A DNA stretch of 64,000 nt from Blastococcus colisei (GCF_006717095.1 NZ_VFQE01000001.1:2418001-2482000); one strand, 5' to 3'. Counted from the stretch's first letter, positions 27,501-35,967 are shown. The notes: generated by a model not told the origin, from the letters alone. A program made the numbers and translations.

Positions 27501-28039
27501 ATCTCGTCCCGGCCGACGATGTCGCCCACGATGCTTCCAGCGGTCGGCACGAGTTCGGACGGCCGCTTGACTGCCCTCGCTTTGTACGGCCGTGTCACCG
27601 CCAACAGCCTGAGCAGGAGGAAGAGCGCCGTCGCCGCCCCGACCGTCAGCCAGGTGAGCACGAAGCCGGAAAGGATGCCGCAGGAGGTGCCTACGTCCGA
27701 GCACGTCTCGTCCGGGTTGAAGCGGAACGGGAAGTTCCACGGCTCCCGCAACCAGAGAGCCACGTAGGCGGCCCGGAGAAGCCATAGGAACAGCAGGATC
27801 GCTGCAGTGATCGCAACGATCCACGTTGCCATGGCGCGCTTGCCGCTGCGCCACTTCGCCGGCTTCCGATCAGGGCCGCGTCTCGACGGCCTGATGCTGC
27901 GGTTCGTGCGTCGACGACGAAACGGGCCGACCATCCGGCTCCACCGTCGCTTGAGGCGCAGCGTGATCGGCCCGGGAGCGGCGCGATCCCGAGGTGCCGC
28001 CGGTGTGCGTCGTGGGCCCGCAGATTGTCGTGTACTCAT
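24578..28039 (-). CDS. membrane-anchored NACHT/STAND-like NTPase
   Basis: 1153 residues from ATG 28039. A basic N-terminus (1-70) is followed by two membrane helices (about 73-97 and 124-146) enclosing a short loop with two cysteines (CSDVGTSC). The P-loop is LLGGVGAGKTAV (199-210) and Walker B VVLADGMEEAL (277-287), with a sensor-like VIASRPHDTL near 325. A very acidic segment (EDDDSEESQ, DSDDEEEILED) lies near 480-510, then a long helical region. The C-terminus has a Cys cluster NCAGGCPFELCPYPPKG and SEAFCRRQQ. STAND ATPases of this shape act as switches in defence or signalling. No enzymatic effector domain is visible, and the gene stands alone between repeat copies B and C. Confidence 0.8.
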   Translation of the reverse strand: MSTRQSAGPRRTPAAPRDRAAPGPITLRLKRRWSRMVGPFRRRRTNRSIRPSRRGPDRKPAKWRSGKRAMATWIVAITAAILLFLWLLRAAYVALWLREPWNFPFRFNPDETCSDVGTSCGILSGFVLTWLTVGAATALFLLLRLLAVTRPYKARAVKRPSELVPTAGSIVGDIVGRDEICEVIIDDLRNSDDRRPHILLGGVGAGKTAVIVELTRILASRKAVPVPVRLRDADKGVLDFQGLARRQFLSEIEESVLSQGEAERAWRYLRKHDRIVVLADGMEEALSDQGADDDREAMVRVGIRRARRDKLPLVIASRPHDTLRGSDAAIFELEPLSKSESLGYLERRDAAGDRQRLDWIVETADIAESPIYLRITRELHDRGLLQHLTDGVKARGVNTRNLDRSALRLNLLDTWLWALIHGHLLPEIPLTRDERLVTVTLTAALAIEGLKRDSLEVKYSDVVHMKDGSGDGRSDERDDDSEESQRHSQDSDDEEEILEDEALRSRVTALLKSRDIRPVQIRLAASWASRLGLLEARGEEVRFDHSILQAYLGSLLLDEVIVSKDFRDAALRAPKRPGRELLIALVLMSRRRAGPDIGAGGLSADNPITGDDAVELARLRDLVSALVKRASRRKDNKALDMFAAALEIDSVLDAPQHHDIARSVSEAWGTFTASDQRTLEEAKIGLVRRFGDAARQIDRRAARREFSELVSPAYHALFQIGWRESASYAVRHTVAQELGVSGHGAFRQLDKDFEAALHDEIASLHDDENPDSEQWWRLRIMSAWLAPLLFGSVSPGSRGATTTAEEAQKTLGDAQKNLMEWVRRVGATPVGDRELRLPISVEVALAQGFTYAANRRRRHPYAEVEARSFLVEQAAELLKRTKFWAGQLTLLHALTLWSLPDDGVVDVDRPRNARRDKRKVAWSPDPDTRIRHWLQSAGTKRDRTADADRRSTVDRQHPFVKEAAELAILALESREPERFIWIDVFGVTSKIGSRNKQPGAPRKHNLWIPPSTGWSSLAPRAQQLVADVLLLLSLADRGQRSIDREPRLERANRPDLPPCLERERSPLDPNRSAGDASAVQPGSNCAGGCPFELCPYPPKGIQSYRAEMSEAFCRRQQTLLGRSHFRRRAAPWQGTLPEDLRRFWADMAHRARR

Positions 28040-28836
28040 GGCCGGAGTCAGACAACCCGTCGACCGTCACCGCGCCGTCACCGCTGCCGTACTCGGACGG
28101 CTCGGCACGGACCCGCAGGGAAGAGCCGCCGGAGGTCAGCAGCGACATGTCGCTATTCGTTGGGGGCTTGCATGCGAGAAACCCGACGACGAGAGTTGCG
28201 TTGCACCGGAACCCTGCCTACGCCACGACTGACGACCATGACAGTGAAGTTCGAGGCGGCGCTCTGCAGCGCTGACGCGGTTCGAACGGTGGTGTCCGAG
28301 GGGGGACATTGGTACATACGCACACGCCTCTGCTCCTGACTCGAAGTGCCACTCCTGCGCTGTCGACGGCGACCGCCCCAGGGGGCCGGCTGTTGGGCGG
28401 TGTTGAAGGTCGGCGCGCACCATCCGCATGCGCCGGCTCGTTCCATCGACCGGCTGCCCAGCCGGCCTACTCGTGGCCGACGAAGGGTTGCCCGAAGCCC
28501 CTCGAGGATTCGCCGACGGCGCCGCGACTATTCGCCCGGAGTGCACTGGTCGTCCTCCGGTGTCACACCACGGCAGGCGGCGGCAGACCCGAGTCCGCGC
28601 GAGGATCTGATCCGGCTGCTGGCCGGCTTCCCGGCCGGCGGTCCCGGGCAGACGAACCCCGACCGGCTACGTGCCGCTCTCGGCTTGTAAGGCGTCGCGC
28701 TTTCGAGCGGCGCCGAGCTCCCGCTCGCAGCAGCCCCCTCCCGTGGTTCGGGACGGGGGGCTGCACCGAGGCCACCGGGGGGCGACGGCGGGAAGTGGTC
28801 CGGTGCTGGGCGACCTGAATGGCGCGGAAGCGCGAG
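28040..28836. other. 797-base region without a convincing gene
   Basis: Holds the promoter of the NACHT-like gene and repeat C. On the plus strand a frame ending at 28690 reads SPREDLIRLLAGFPAGGPGQ and TNPDRLRAALGL, which looks like a natural protein C-terminus, but nothing upstream in that frame resembles a fold. It may be a gene remnant. Confidence 0.45.
28292..28326 (+). repeat. dispersed hairpin repeat, copy C
   Basis: GTGTCCGAGGGGGGAC, then ATTGG and TACATACGCACACG. Inner arms TGTCC/GGACA. The GGGGGGAC block is identical to the 3' end region of the tRNA-Leu gene at 49450-49537. Confidence 0.8.
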
Positions 28837-29556
28837 TCAGCGGGGCCCCGGTCCCAGCGGGTCGACGCCGGCGATCGTGCCGGAGGACGACCGGACGGCG
28901 AAGCGGGCGAACAGCTCCTCCGCGTACCAGCCCTCCTGGCGGGTTCGCTCGATGACGGCTGTGTGCGGTGATCGTCCGTAGGCGAAGGCGTTCAGCGACG
29001 ACGACGAGTCCCAGATGCTGAAGGTCCCCTGCAGGCCTAGCGGCGCCTCACCGATGCCCAGCGCCATCCGCAGTCCGGGGGCCTCGTGCAGGTCCGCGGA
29101 GACCGGGGGGACGGCGGTCCAGAAGCGTGCCGCCCGCCGCAGCACCAGGCGAGCGCGGGTGACGGCGGCGACGGGGCCCTCGAAGACCCGGGGACGGGGT
29201 TTGCCGAACGGCTCCTGTCCAGACCACAGCCCGCGCGCGGAGAGGGGCTCGAAGTGGGCCACCCACTCCTCGTCCGCGAAGCGGCGCCAGCGCGCAGGCA
29301 GCCCGGAGTCCTGGAACGCCATGGGCGCAATCGGGTCGTCCCAGACCGCGAGCAGTCCCCACTGGCGTGGATCCGCGTCTCGGACGGTGAAGGTCCGCCC
29401 ACTGCCGGTGCCGAGCAGCTTGGCGAACCGCAGGCCAGGCGTCCGCCGCAGCGGTCGGCGGTCGGCGACCATGTGGACGAGCGCGCGCGGAATCGCGTGC
29501 GTCGAAACCTGCCACAGATGCAGGGTCACGACAGCCGGGAGGGTCACCAGGAGCAT
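28837..29556 (-). CDS. spheroidene monooxygenase (CrtA)-like protein
   Basis: 239 residues from ATG 29556; ATG 29583 is an alternative, and neither has a strong ribosome-binding site. After a hydrophobic start (LLVTLPAVVTLHLWQVSTH), the sequence GLRFAKLLGTGSGRTF, QWGLLAVWDD, EEWVAHFEPLSARGLWSG, PVAAVTRARL, RMALGIGEAPLGLQGTFSIW and RTRQEGWYAEELFARFAV matches what I know of the CrtA-like monooxygenase family. Some members add oxygen to carotenoids; many actinobacterial relatives have no tested function. No carotenoid genes are nearby. Confidence 0.6.
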   Translation of the reverse strand: MLLVTLPAVVTLHLWQVSTHAIPRALVHMVADRRPLRRTPGLRFAKLLGTGSGRTFTVRDADPRQWGLLAVWDDPIAPMAFQDSGLPARWRRFADEEWVAHFEPLSARGLWSGQEPFGKPRPRVFEGPVAAVTRARLVLRRAARFWTAVPPVSADLHEAPGLRMALGIGEAPLGLQGTFSIWDSSSSLNAFAYGRSPHTAVIERTRQEGWYAEELFARFAVRSSSGTIAGVDPLGPGPR

Positions 29557-29838
29557 GCTGCCGCACGTTGTGCGACCAGGCATGGTGCATGGCCAGTATC
29601 CGCATCTTGCGCAAACCCCCGAGCCGATTCCCGGTCCGGTCGACATCCTCGAACTCGGCACCTGGCCAGTGAGCCTCTGACCGACGGCCTCGAGCCGCGC
29701 TGCACCACGGGGCCGAAGCTCCAGCGGGACCGCCGCTGGCCGCGCTCCTGCCAGTGGTCGGCCCGTCCGCCACGGCTTGCGCCATAGTTGTGACTTCGTC
29801 GATCAGCAGCAGAGCGCTGCTTGAGGGGGTTGCCGGCT

Positions 29839-31044
29839 ATGCCCAGAGCTCTGCTGCTCGAGAACATCGACCCGGTAGCGGTGGAGCTGCTCGCCTCGGC
29901 CGGCTACGAGGTCGAGTCGCTGCGGGGTGCGCTGGACGAGTCCGACCTGACCGCTGCACTGCACGGCGTCGACGTGCTGGGCATCCGCTCGAAGACGCAG
30001 GTGACTGCGGAAGTCCTGGCCGCCCGGCCGGAACTCAGGGCGGTGGGCGCCTTCTGCATCGGCACCAACCAGATCGACCTCACGGCGGCCACATCTGCCG
30101 GCGTAGCGGTGTTCAACGCTCCGTACTCCAACACCCGCAGCGTCGTGGAACTGGCGATCGCGGAGATCATCAGCCTGGCCCGGCGACTGAATGACCGGGA
30201 CCGTGCGCTGCACGCCGGGATCTGGGACAAGTCGGCGACCGGCAGCCACGAGATCCGGGGGCGGACACTGGGGATCGTCGGCTACGGCAACATCGGCAGC
30301 CAGCTGTCGGTGCTGGCCGAGGCCTTGGGCATGCGGGTGCTCTTCCACGACCTGGAGGACAAGCTCGCCCTGGGCAACGCCGAGGCCTGCGGCAGCCTGG
30401 AGGAGCTGCTCGAGCGCGCCGAGACCGTGACGCTGCACGTCGACGGACGAGGTGGCAACGCCGGGCTGTTCGGCGCCGAACAGTTCGCGCGCATGCGCCC
30501 GCGCAGCCTGTTCCTCAACCTGTCCCGCGGCTTCGTCGTCGACCACGAGGCATTGCGCGACCACATCCTCAGCGGCCACATCGCCGGCGCCGCCATCGAC
30601 GTGTTCCCGGACGAGCCGAAGGAGCAGGGCGACGAATTCAGCTCCGTGCTCCGAGGCCTGCCCAACGTCATCCTCACCCCGCACGTCGGCGGGTCGACGC
30701 AGGAGGCCCAGTACGACATCGGGCGCTTCGTCGCCGGCAAGCTGGTCGACTACACGCGCAGCGGGACGACGACGCTCAGCGTGAATCTGCCCGCGGTCGC
30801 CCTGCACGGCTCCTCGGCGGCCCGGTTCGCACTACTGCACCGCAACGTTCCAGGCGTCTTGGCCCGTGCCGACGCGCTGGTCGGCGAGCACAGCCTGAAC
30901 GTGGACGGACAGGTCCTTGCCACCCGAGGCGAGCTCGGCTATGTCGTGACCGACGTCAACGATGCACTACCTCCTGCCCTGCTGGCCGCCCTCCGTGCCA
31001 TGCCCGAGACCCTCCGGCTGACGGCGCTTCCCGAGCGCCCCTGA
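29839..31044 (+). CDS. serA: D-3-phosphoglycerate dehydrogenase
   Basis: 401 residues from ATG 29839, with GAGGGG 10 nt upstream. Substrate domain, then the NAD domain LGIVGYGNIGSQLSVLAEAL with Rossmann GxGxxG, catalytic Arg in NLSRGFVVD, Glu in DVFPDEP and His in LTPHVGGSTQEAQ. A C-terminal ACT-like domain (SLNVDGQVLATRGELGYVV) gives the length and shape of the E. coli-type enzyme, which is inhibited by serine. Catalyses the first step of serine synthesis from glycolytic 3-phosphoglycerate. Single gene, no serB/serC nearby; the Gly-rich DGRGGNAGLFG loop differs from the usual PET motif. Confidence 0.88.
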   Translation: MPRALLLENIDPVAVELLASAGYEVESLRGALDESDLTAALHGVDVLGIRSKTQVTAEVLAARPELRAVGAFCIGTNQIDLTAATSAGVAVFNAPYSNTRSVVELAIAEIISLARRLNDRDRALHAGIWDKSATGSHEIRGRTLGIVGYGNIGSQLSVLAEALGMRVLFHDLEDKLALGNAEACGSLEELLERAETVTLHVDGRGGNAGLFGAEQFARMRPRSLFLNLSRGFVVDHEALRDHILSGHIAGAAIDVFPDEPKEQGDEFSSVLRGLPNVILTPHVGGSTQEAQYDIGRFVAGKLVDYTRSGTTTLSVNLPAVALHGSSAARFALLHRNVPGVLARADALVGEHSLNVDGQVLATRGELGYVVTDVNDALPPALLAALRAMPETLRLTALPERP

Positions 31045-31355
31045 AAGACCTCCTCGCGCAGGCTGGAGCTCGCCGGCCCGACCGAGGGTGTGACCCGCGA
31101 CCGGCCACCCCGCGCCCACGCGACAGCTTGGTCGCAGACGTAAGCCTTCGCGTTCAGCTCGGCGTGTTCGGCCCGCCGCGCGGGGATGAGCACGGCGGGG
31201 GTCATGGTGGAGGTGCCGGCTCTCGCGCTGCGGGCCCGCGAGGTGCTCGCCGAGGTCGACTTCGTCTCCATCGAGCCAATGACCTGGCCCAGCACACCAT
31301 GGCCACGGACCGCCTCGCGGGGAGCTGACCGACCTACTCGATCCAGCAGCCAGCG
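31045..31355. other. 311-base region, remnant of a toxin-antitoxin locus
   Basis: Between serA and a VapC tail. A plus frame reads VEVPALALRAREVLAEVDFV, possibly a degraded protein, but no start, fold or antitoxin motif can be defined. Confidence 0.35.
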
Positions 31356-31604
31356 GTGCTGGACCTCGTGGCAGTGACTGCGGAGGCCGGCGGGAACTGG
31401 ACAAACCGGTGGGCGTGTGCGAGCAGCGAGCGGACCGCCGTCGTGCTTGCGACGCTGGCCGATCACCGCATCGCCGGCGGATCGGTCTACGACGCGCTGG
31501 TCGGGGCCGCGGCCGCCGAGCACGGGCTCAGGCTGATCAGCCGCGACCGTCGTGCGTTCGATACCTACCGCGCACTGGACGCGGCGGTCGACATGATCGA
31601 TTGA
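31356..31604 (+). pseudogene. VapC-type PIN toxin, C-terminal fragment
   Basis: From TAVVLATLADHRIAGGSVYD (about 31434) the frame continues ALVGAAAAEHGLRLISRDRR and AFDTYRALDAAVDMID, the second half of a PIN domain with its late Asp residues (SVYDAL, SRDRRA). The first catalytic Asp and the early helices are missing; the 26 residues before it have no PIN similarity. No VapB antitoxin precedes it. Treat as a remnant. Confidence 0.7.
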
Positions 31605-31738
31605 GCCGGACCGACATCGGCGCAGTTGGCGCCTTGCCCATGAGGCGACGACCGACCGGCGTCGGAGAAGCAAGGCCACCCGGCCGGTCGATGTGGCCCT
31701 TCAGGCATCGAGCGAACGTGCCGACAGCAGAAGCAGGA

Positions 31739-31772
31739 GAACCCCCACTGGCTTGGGAGCGCGTGGGGGTTC
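31739..31772. repeat. stem-loop made of tRNA T-arm-like arms
   Basis: GAACCCCCAC-N14-GTGGGGGTTC, a perfect 10-bp inverted repeat. Each arm equals the T-arm sequence of the tRNA-Leu gene at 49450-49537, in opposite orientations. No T-tract follows, so it is not a standard terminator. It lies 6 bases before repeat D. Confidence 0.65.
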
Positions 31773-31778
31773 AACTCG

Positions 31779-31812
31779 GTGTCCGAGGAGCGAGTCGCTA
31801 CATATGCACACG
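31779..31812 (+). repeat. dispersed hairpin repeat, copy D
   Basis: GTGTCCGAGGAGCGAG then TCGC and TACATATGCACACG. Inner arms ACTCG/CGAGT (31774-31795) and outer GCGTG/CACGC can pair. Confidence 0.78.
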
Positions 31813-32175
31813 CCTCGTTGCACGACGCCAGGAGTTTCCTTGAAGACCTTCATCGCCGCCACGAACCTGCGCAACCGGAGTTTGCCGACAGCGCGCTAGG
31901 ACGGGACTGCCGTCGGGTCAAGGCGCCGTCGGCAGCCAGAGCAGTTCGCGCAACCGATGCGGCCGCAGGCCGACGGCGCCGCTGGCCGGCTCGATGTGCG
32001 GGAAACTCCACTCGCTGGCCTCCTGCTGATCCTCTGGACCGTCGCCCGCAACTGCCGGTACCGCCGTTCTCCGTGTTGGCGCCGTGACCCGGCTGTCCCG
32101 TCCGACCGGTCGTCGGACGCGGGTGCCGGCCTGGGCGTAGGGCCCACCAGGGTTGTCGACGGCCCGTCGGGTCCT

Positions 32176-33102
32176 TCAGCCGGAGGCCGTGAAGGCCGCC
32201 CGCAGCGGGTCGTGGTCGGAGACGCTCGAGCTCGTGGCGTCGCCGGCGTAGTCGGTGGCCACCCGATGGCCGGGAGCGAAGACCAGGTCGATCTTCGCAG
32301 AGCCCAGGGTGTCCTCGTCGTAGACCCCGTCCCCGCCGGATCGGTAGCGGTCGGCCTCGTGCATGCCCCCGGAGCCGGAGTAGCAGCGGGTCTTACCGGC
32401 ACCGAACCGGCCCGTGTACCAGTCCTTCAGGCCCGCGGCGACGTTGCTGTTGCGGCACCGGCGCACGTCGAGGTTGAAGTCACCACCGACGACCACCAGC
32501 ATCCCGGCGGCGGTCCACTCGTCGACCAGGCGGTCGGCCGTGACGGCCTGCGATGCGGCCTCGCTCTGCGACGACGACGTCAGGTGCGTCGTGCATAGCC
32601 GCATCCCGATGCCCACCGTGACGTCGGCGCACAGCAGTGTCCGTTCCTCCCCGCTCGTCTCCACCCCGAGCGTGTGGTGCACCGGACCGGTGAGGACATC
32701 GCTGCGGGCGAAGACGGCGATGCCCCAGGCGGGATCGGTGGACTGGCAGCGGGTGTCGGTGGTCGTGTAGGTGGAGTGGAACGCGCCGACCCACCCGGGC
32801 GGGAGGTCTGCGAGGACCATGTCGAAGGTCGAGCGGCACATCTCCTGCAGAGTCGCGGCGTTCGGTGTCCAGGACGTCGAACCGAGGCTCGCCGCGATGG
32901 CGTCGGCGCGCTGTTCGGGGGTCACCTGGCAGTCGGGGAAGTTGCGCCCGTACTGGTCGCAGGCGTTGAAGTCCCACACCTGCAGGCGCACCGTCGCGGC
33001 CGTGGCCGGCACGGGAATTAGCAGGGTGAGCCCCAGGGCCAGGGCGAGCGCCAGGGCGAGCGCCGGGGCGCGTCCGGATGACCTGCCTGCCCCGGTGGAC
33101 AT
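32176..33102 (-). CDS. secreted endonuclease/exonuclease/phosphatase family protein
   Basis: 308 residues from ATG 33102, GGAGGAGG about 9 nt upstream. An N-terminal signal peptide with a repetitive Ala-Leu core (ALALALALALG) ends near ATAATVRLQVW. The EEP fold shows LQVWDFNAC, NAATLQEMCRSTF (catalytic Glu), LLCADVTVGIGMRLCTTHLT, VVVGGDFNLDVRR (Asp-Asn pair), KIDLVFAP and SVSDHDPLRAAF (catalytic Asp-His). Likely a secreted Mg-dependent phosphodiesterase or DNase. Six cysteines suggest disulfides. It starts 35 bases after the stop of the lipoprotein gene, so both are probably one operon. Confidence 0.87.
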   Translation of the reverse strand: MSTGAGRSSGRAPALALALALALGLTLLIPVPATAATVRLQVWDFNACDQYGRNFPDCQVTPEQRADAIAASLGSTSWTPNAATLQEMCRSTFDMVLADLPPGWVGAFHSTYTTTDTRCQSTDPAWGIAVFARSDVLTGPVHHTLGVETSGEERTLLCADVTVGIGMRLCTTHLTSSSQSEAASQAVTADRLVDEWTAAGMLVVVGGDFNLDVRRCRNSNVAAGLKDWYTGRFGAGKTRCYSGSGGMHEADRYRSGGDGVYDEDTLGSAKIDLVFAPGHRVATDYAGDATSSSVSDHDPLRAAFTASG

Positions 33103-33137
33103 GGGGCCCGTCCTCCTCCGCTCCGATCCGGAGCTCC

Positions 33138-34226
33138 TCATCGGTAGCTGCACGTCGCGACGGAGACGCCCTGGGCCCCTCGGCCGATGGCCAGCGGACG
33201 GCTCGGGCCACCGCTCCGGTCCCACGCGACCAGCGCGCGGGACGGATCGCCCTGCCCGGCGGCGGGGACCACGCCGAGCAGCCGGCCGGCGTCTGGGGCC
33301 ACCGGCGTGACGTCCTGCGCGTAGCCCTCCCGGACCGTCGTCGCACCGCTGGCCACGTCGTGGCGCACCGTCCGGAACCGGGGCGGTGACTCCACGGTGT
33401 CGCCCACGGCCTGGTGCCGCACGGCCGCGACGACAGTGCTCCCGTCGGCCGACCACTCCACGTCGGCGTGGAAGTCGGTCCCGTCCGCCGTGTGGACGAC
33501 GACGTCCGCGTTCGTCGCCACGTCGCGGATGCGCAGCGTGTGCGCGACCGAGCCGCGCGCGATCTCGATCACCTGCGCATAGGCCATGCGGGCGCCGTCG
33601 GGACTCGGCGCGACGGCGGTGACCGCGCTGAACAGGCCGGTGTCGGCGTCGGGTGCGCGGGGCAGCGTCCGGGTGGCTCCGGGCGAGGCGAGGTCGACGA
33701 CGGTGATGCTGTGGACGTCGTCCCCGGTGCCCGGGCGCTCCTCCACGGTGTGCGCCGCGGCCAGCCACCGCCCGTCGGCGGAGACGCCCAGGTCGACGAT
33801 CCCGCCGAGCTCGACGAGCCGGGTGACCCGCCCGGTGGTGAGGTCGTGAGTCTCCACCAGGCTGGCGGACTCGAGTGACTCGCCGAGGACGCGGCCGCTG
33901 CTGCGCATCTGGTAGACCGTGCGGGCGTCGGGAGCGATCACCGCGCCCGTGTGGAGGCCGTCGTCCGTGAGGCGCCGTACGTCCCCACTCACCGACAGCG
34001 CCCACGCGTCGACGCCCTGCACGGTCGGGCCGTCGCCCGCATCGGCGGTGGGCTCGGTGCCGACGAATACCCCGATGACCGACCCGGCCCCTGGGCAGGC
34101 GCGCAGGCTGTCCAGCGGAGCGCCCGGATCGTCGACGGGGCGCGCGCAGCCGGCGGTGACCGTCAGCAGCAGGCCGCACCCGGCCAGCGCCCGGCGCGGT
34201 CGTCCCCGTCCGTCGCAGCGGAGCAC
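33138..34226 (-). CDS. lipoprotein with TolB/WD40-like beta-propeller
   Basis: 362 residues from GTG 34226, with GGAGGGGG at good spacing. Signal peptide and lipobox LLLTVTAGC (Cys near 27). The mature part has repeated propeller strands: GDVRRLTDDG, GAVIAPDARTVYQM, LGVSADGRWLAAAHT, VAPSPDGARMAYAQV, VEWSADGSTVVAAV. Such proteins sit on the outer face of the membrane and bind proteins or peptidoglycan partners; no enzyme motif is seen. Upstream of and co-directional with the secreted EEP nuclease. Confidence 0.8.
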   Translation of the reverse strand: MLRCDGRGRPRRALAGCGLLLTVTAGCARPVDDPGAPLDSLRACPGAGSVIGVFVGTEPTADAGDGPTVQGVDAWALSVSGDVRRLTDDGLHTGAVIAPDARTVYQMRSSGRVLGESLESASLVETHDLTTGRVTRLVELGGIVDLGVSADGRWLAAAHTVEERPGTGDDVHSITVVDLASPGATRTLPRAPDADTGLFSAVTAVAPSPDGARMAYAQVIEIARGSVAHTLRIRDVATNADVVVHTADGTDFHADVEWSADGSTVVAAVRHQAVGDTVESPPRFRTVRHDVASGATTVREGYAQDVTPVAPDAGRLLGVVPAAGQGDPSRALVAWDRSGGPSRPLAIGRGAQGVSVATCSYR

Positions 34227-34529
34227 GGGTGCCCCCTCCACCGTGGTGCAGTACCGGGACGGCGGCCCCGCGGGGAGCTTTCCGCGTCCGCTCCGCGCCC
34301 GGTCGGCGTCCCGGCGAGGGACAACTGTGTCCCTCGCGCCGTCGGCGGGCCAGGGTCGATGGTCCTTCCGGCGGACCGGGTGGTCCGCCACCGGTCCAGT
34401 TGGCCGAGCGCCTCCATCGGGTGTGCCTGCGGCGACGCCGACGTGCGGCCGTCCACTGTCACGAGGTCGTACCGGGCCGGCGGCCCGCGTCCTCGCCCCG
34501 ACGGGTAGTGCCTGCGCCGGTCGGGGCCG

Positions 34530-34905
34530 GCGGAGAAGGCGGCCGGACGGCGGGAGAGCTGCTCGCGTGGGCCCGGGGGCGCCGTGAGGATCGGCAGCGG
34601 GCGGCCCGGGACGAGGCCGCGCGGCGGGCGGAGGCGCGCCGTCTGGCCGCCAGGCGCGCTCGGGAGATGCACCTGAGCGAGCTCGCGTCGCGGCAGGAGC
34701 GGGCATGGCGCGAGGTCCTCGAGCTGGTCGAGCGCCGCACTGCGGCCGACTACGACACGGCGGTGGCGCTGCTTGCCGATCTGGCCGAGGTCTGCAGCCG
34801 GGAGGGAACGAGCGAGACGTTCGCGGCCCGGATCGCGCAGCTTCCCGGGAGCAGCGCCGCAAGATCTCCTTCATACAGAGACTCGACCGCGCCGGCGTGG
34901 TCTGA
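34530..34905 (+). pseudogene. truncated, frameshifted paralogue of the 45113-46267 gene
   Basis: Reads RTAGELLAWARGRREDRQRA, then LSELASRQERAWREVLELVE and RRTAADYDTAVALLADLAEV, closely matching the C-terminal 120 residues of the protein at 45113-46267. One base is missing near 34843 (CTTCCCGG for CTTCGCCGG); after it, the other frame supplies REQRRKISFIQRLDRAGVV to a stop at 34905. The N-terminal two thirds are absent. A remnant of a second copy of that gene. Confidence 0.75.
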
Positions 34906-35033
34906 CCCGACGCTGCGCCTTGTGAACAGCGCTCTCGGTGTTCCACCGTCGGGCTCCTCGCTGACGTCGCAGTGGTGGCGAGGTCCGAAAAGCCAGAGAC
35001 GTCGTCCGCCGGGGGCTCTACCGTTCATGGACC

Positions 35034-35789
35034 GTGGGGGGTCTCTACCTGGTCGAGTTCGGTGACGAAGAAGAGCGTGCTCGCATCCGGACCGAGCGTG
35101 AGGCAGAGCGCGGTCGCGTCCGGCAGCGGTACGTCGAGCGGCTGGTCACCCACGCCGGCCTCGATGGGATGACCGCGGACCGTGTGATGGCCGTGTTGTT
35201 CGACCACGTCGCGGACGACGGGTCGCGGTGCCTGTGCGGCTGCCATCCGCAGCTCTCGTCGCAGCACGGCGACGGGTCGGACTGCCCGTGCACCTGGGAC
35301 CGGGAACGGCGCGTGGCCTCGCGGCGGGCATGGCTGAACGACCTCCGCAACAGCGAGTGGGCGCAGGCCATGCGGGAGCAGCACGAGGCCGAGAGACGGG
35401 AGATCGGCACGTGGCTCTCCGGTCAGGTGGACGTGACGGCGGAGCGGACCAGCTCGTACGCGCCGGAGCAGTGGGAAGGGGTCGTGGACGGCCACAGCTT
35501 CTCCTTCCGCGAGCGGCACGGCGAGTGGCGGATCGAGCTGGACCTGCAGCCGTCCGGGCGGTTTGCCGATCGCGTCGTCGATGCGGAGCAGGGCGGGCGG
35601 CCGGTCACCGAGCCGGTGGAGCTGACCGAGGGCGAGGTCATCGCCGAGGGCGTCGACACTGCCTTGGGCTCCGGTCCTGTCGAGCACCTCGACCTCATCG
35701 TGCGCACCATCCGCGAGCACCTGTGGCAGCAGTCCTGCCCGCACGACGGCGCGCTGCTCTACTGCCCGCAGTGCGGCGCCCGGATGTGA
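35034..35789 (+). CDS. hypothetical protein with two Cys/His zinc-binding clusters
   Basis: 251 residues from GTG 35034 (weak ribosome-binding site). A charged helical N-terminus (EEERARIRTEREAERGRVRQ) is followed by CLCGCHPQLSSQHGDGSDCPC near 68-88, likely a zinc or iron site, a beta-rich middle (SFSFRERHGEWRIELDLQPSG), and a C-terminal zinc ribbon CPHDGALLYCPQCGARM. I do not recognise the family. Clean codon usage and an intact frame indicate a real gene. Neighbours are a decayed paralogue fragment and a VapBC pair. Confidence 0.7.
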   Translation: MGGLYLVEFGDEEERARIRTEREAERGRVRQRYVERLVTHAGLDGMTADRVMAVLFDHVADDGSRCLCGCHPQLSSQHGDGSDCPCTWDRERRVASRRAWLNDLRNSEWAQAMREQHEAERREIGTWLSGQVDVTAERTSSYAPEQWEGVVDGHSFSFRERHGEWRIELDLQPSGRFADRVVDAEQGGRPVTEPVELTEGEVIAEGVDTALGSGPVEHLDLIVRTIREHLWQQSCPHDGALLYCPQCGARM

Positions 35790-35849
35790 CCGAGCCGCTC
35801 GGGTGCATCGGCCGGGCTTGTCCAGAATTCGTCCAGGTCGGAGGCGGTT

Positions 35850-35967
35850 CACCCCACCGCCACAGCAGGGCCATGCCGAGCAGGTGGATCAGTCCGTGCG
35901 CGGTGAGCAGGACTGCGCCGGCGATGCGGTGGGGCTGGTGCGTCCGATGAGCGCCGATCGTCGCCAT
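35850..35967 (-). pseudogene. N-terminal fragment of a small membrane protein
   Basis: From ATG 35967 the frame reads HQPHRIAGAVLLTAHGLIHL then LGMALLWRWGEPPP, a convincing N-terminal membrane helix with conserved His residues. Within a few codons it runs into the antisense of the zinc-protein gene and loses character. Probably a truncated gene. Confidence 0.4.

Larger units (their letters stand above)
31605..32175. other. 571-base region with hairpin and repeat D
   Basis: Between a converging VapC fragment and a secreted nuclease gene. Contains the hairpin at 31739-31772 and repeat D at 31779-31812; the remainder has no recognisable gene. Confidence 0.5.

Noticed and set aside
31779-31812. 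Second tRNA gene at repeat D because of the GGGGGTTCAA T-arm match
   Set aside because: No acceptor, D-arm or anticodon arm can be assembled around it.
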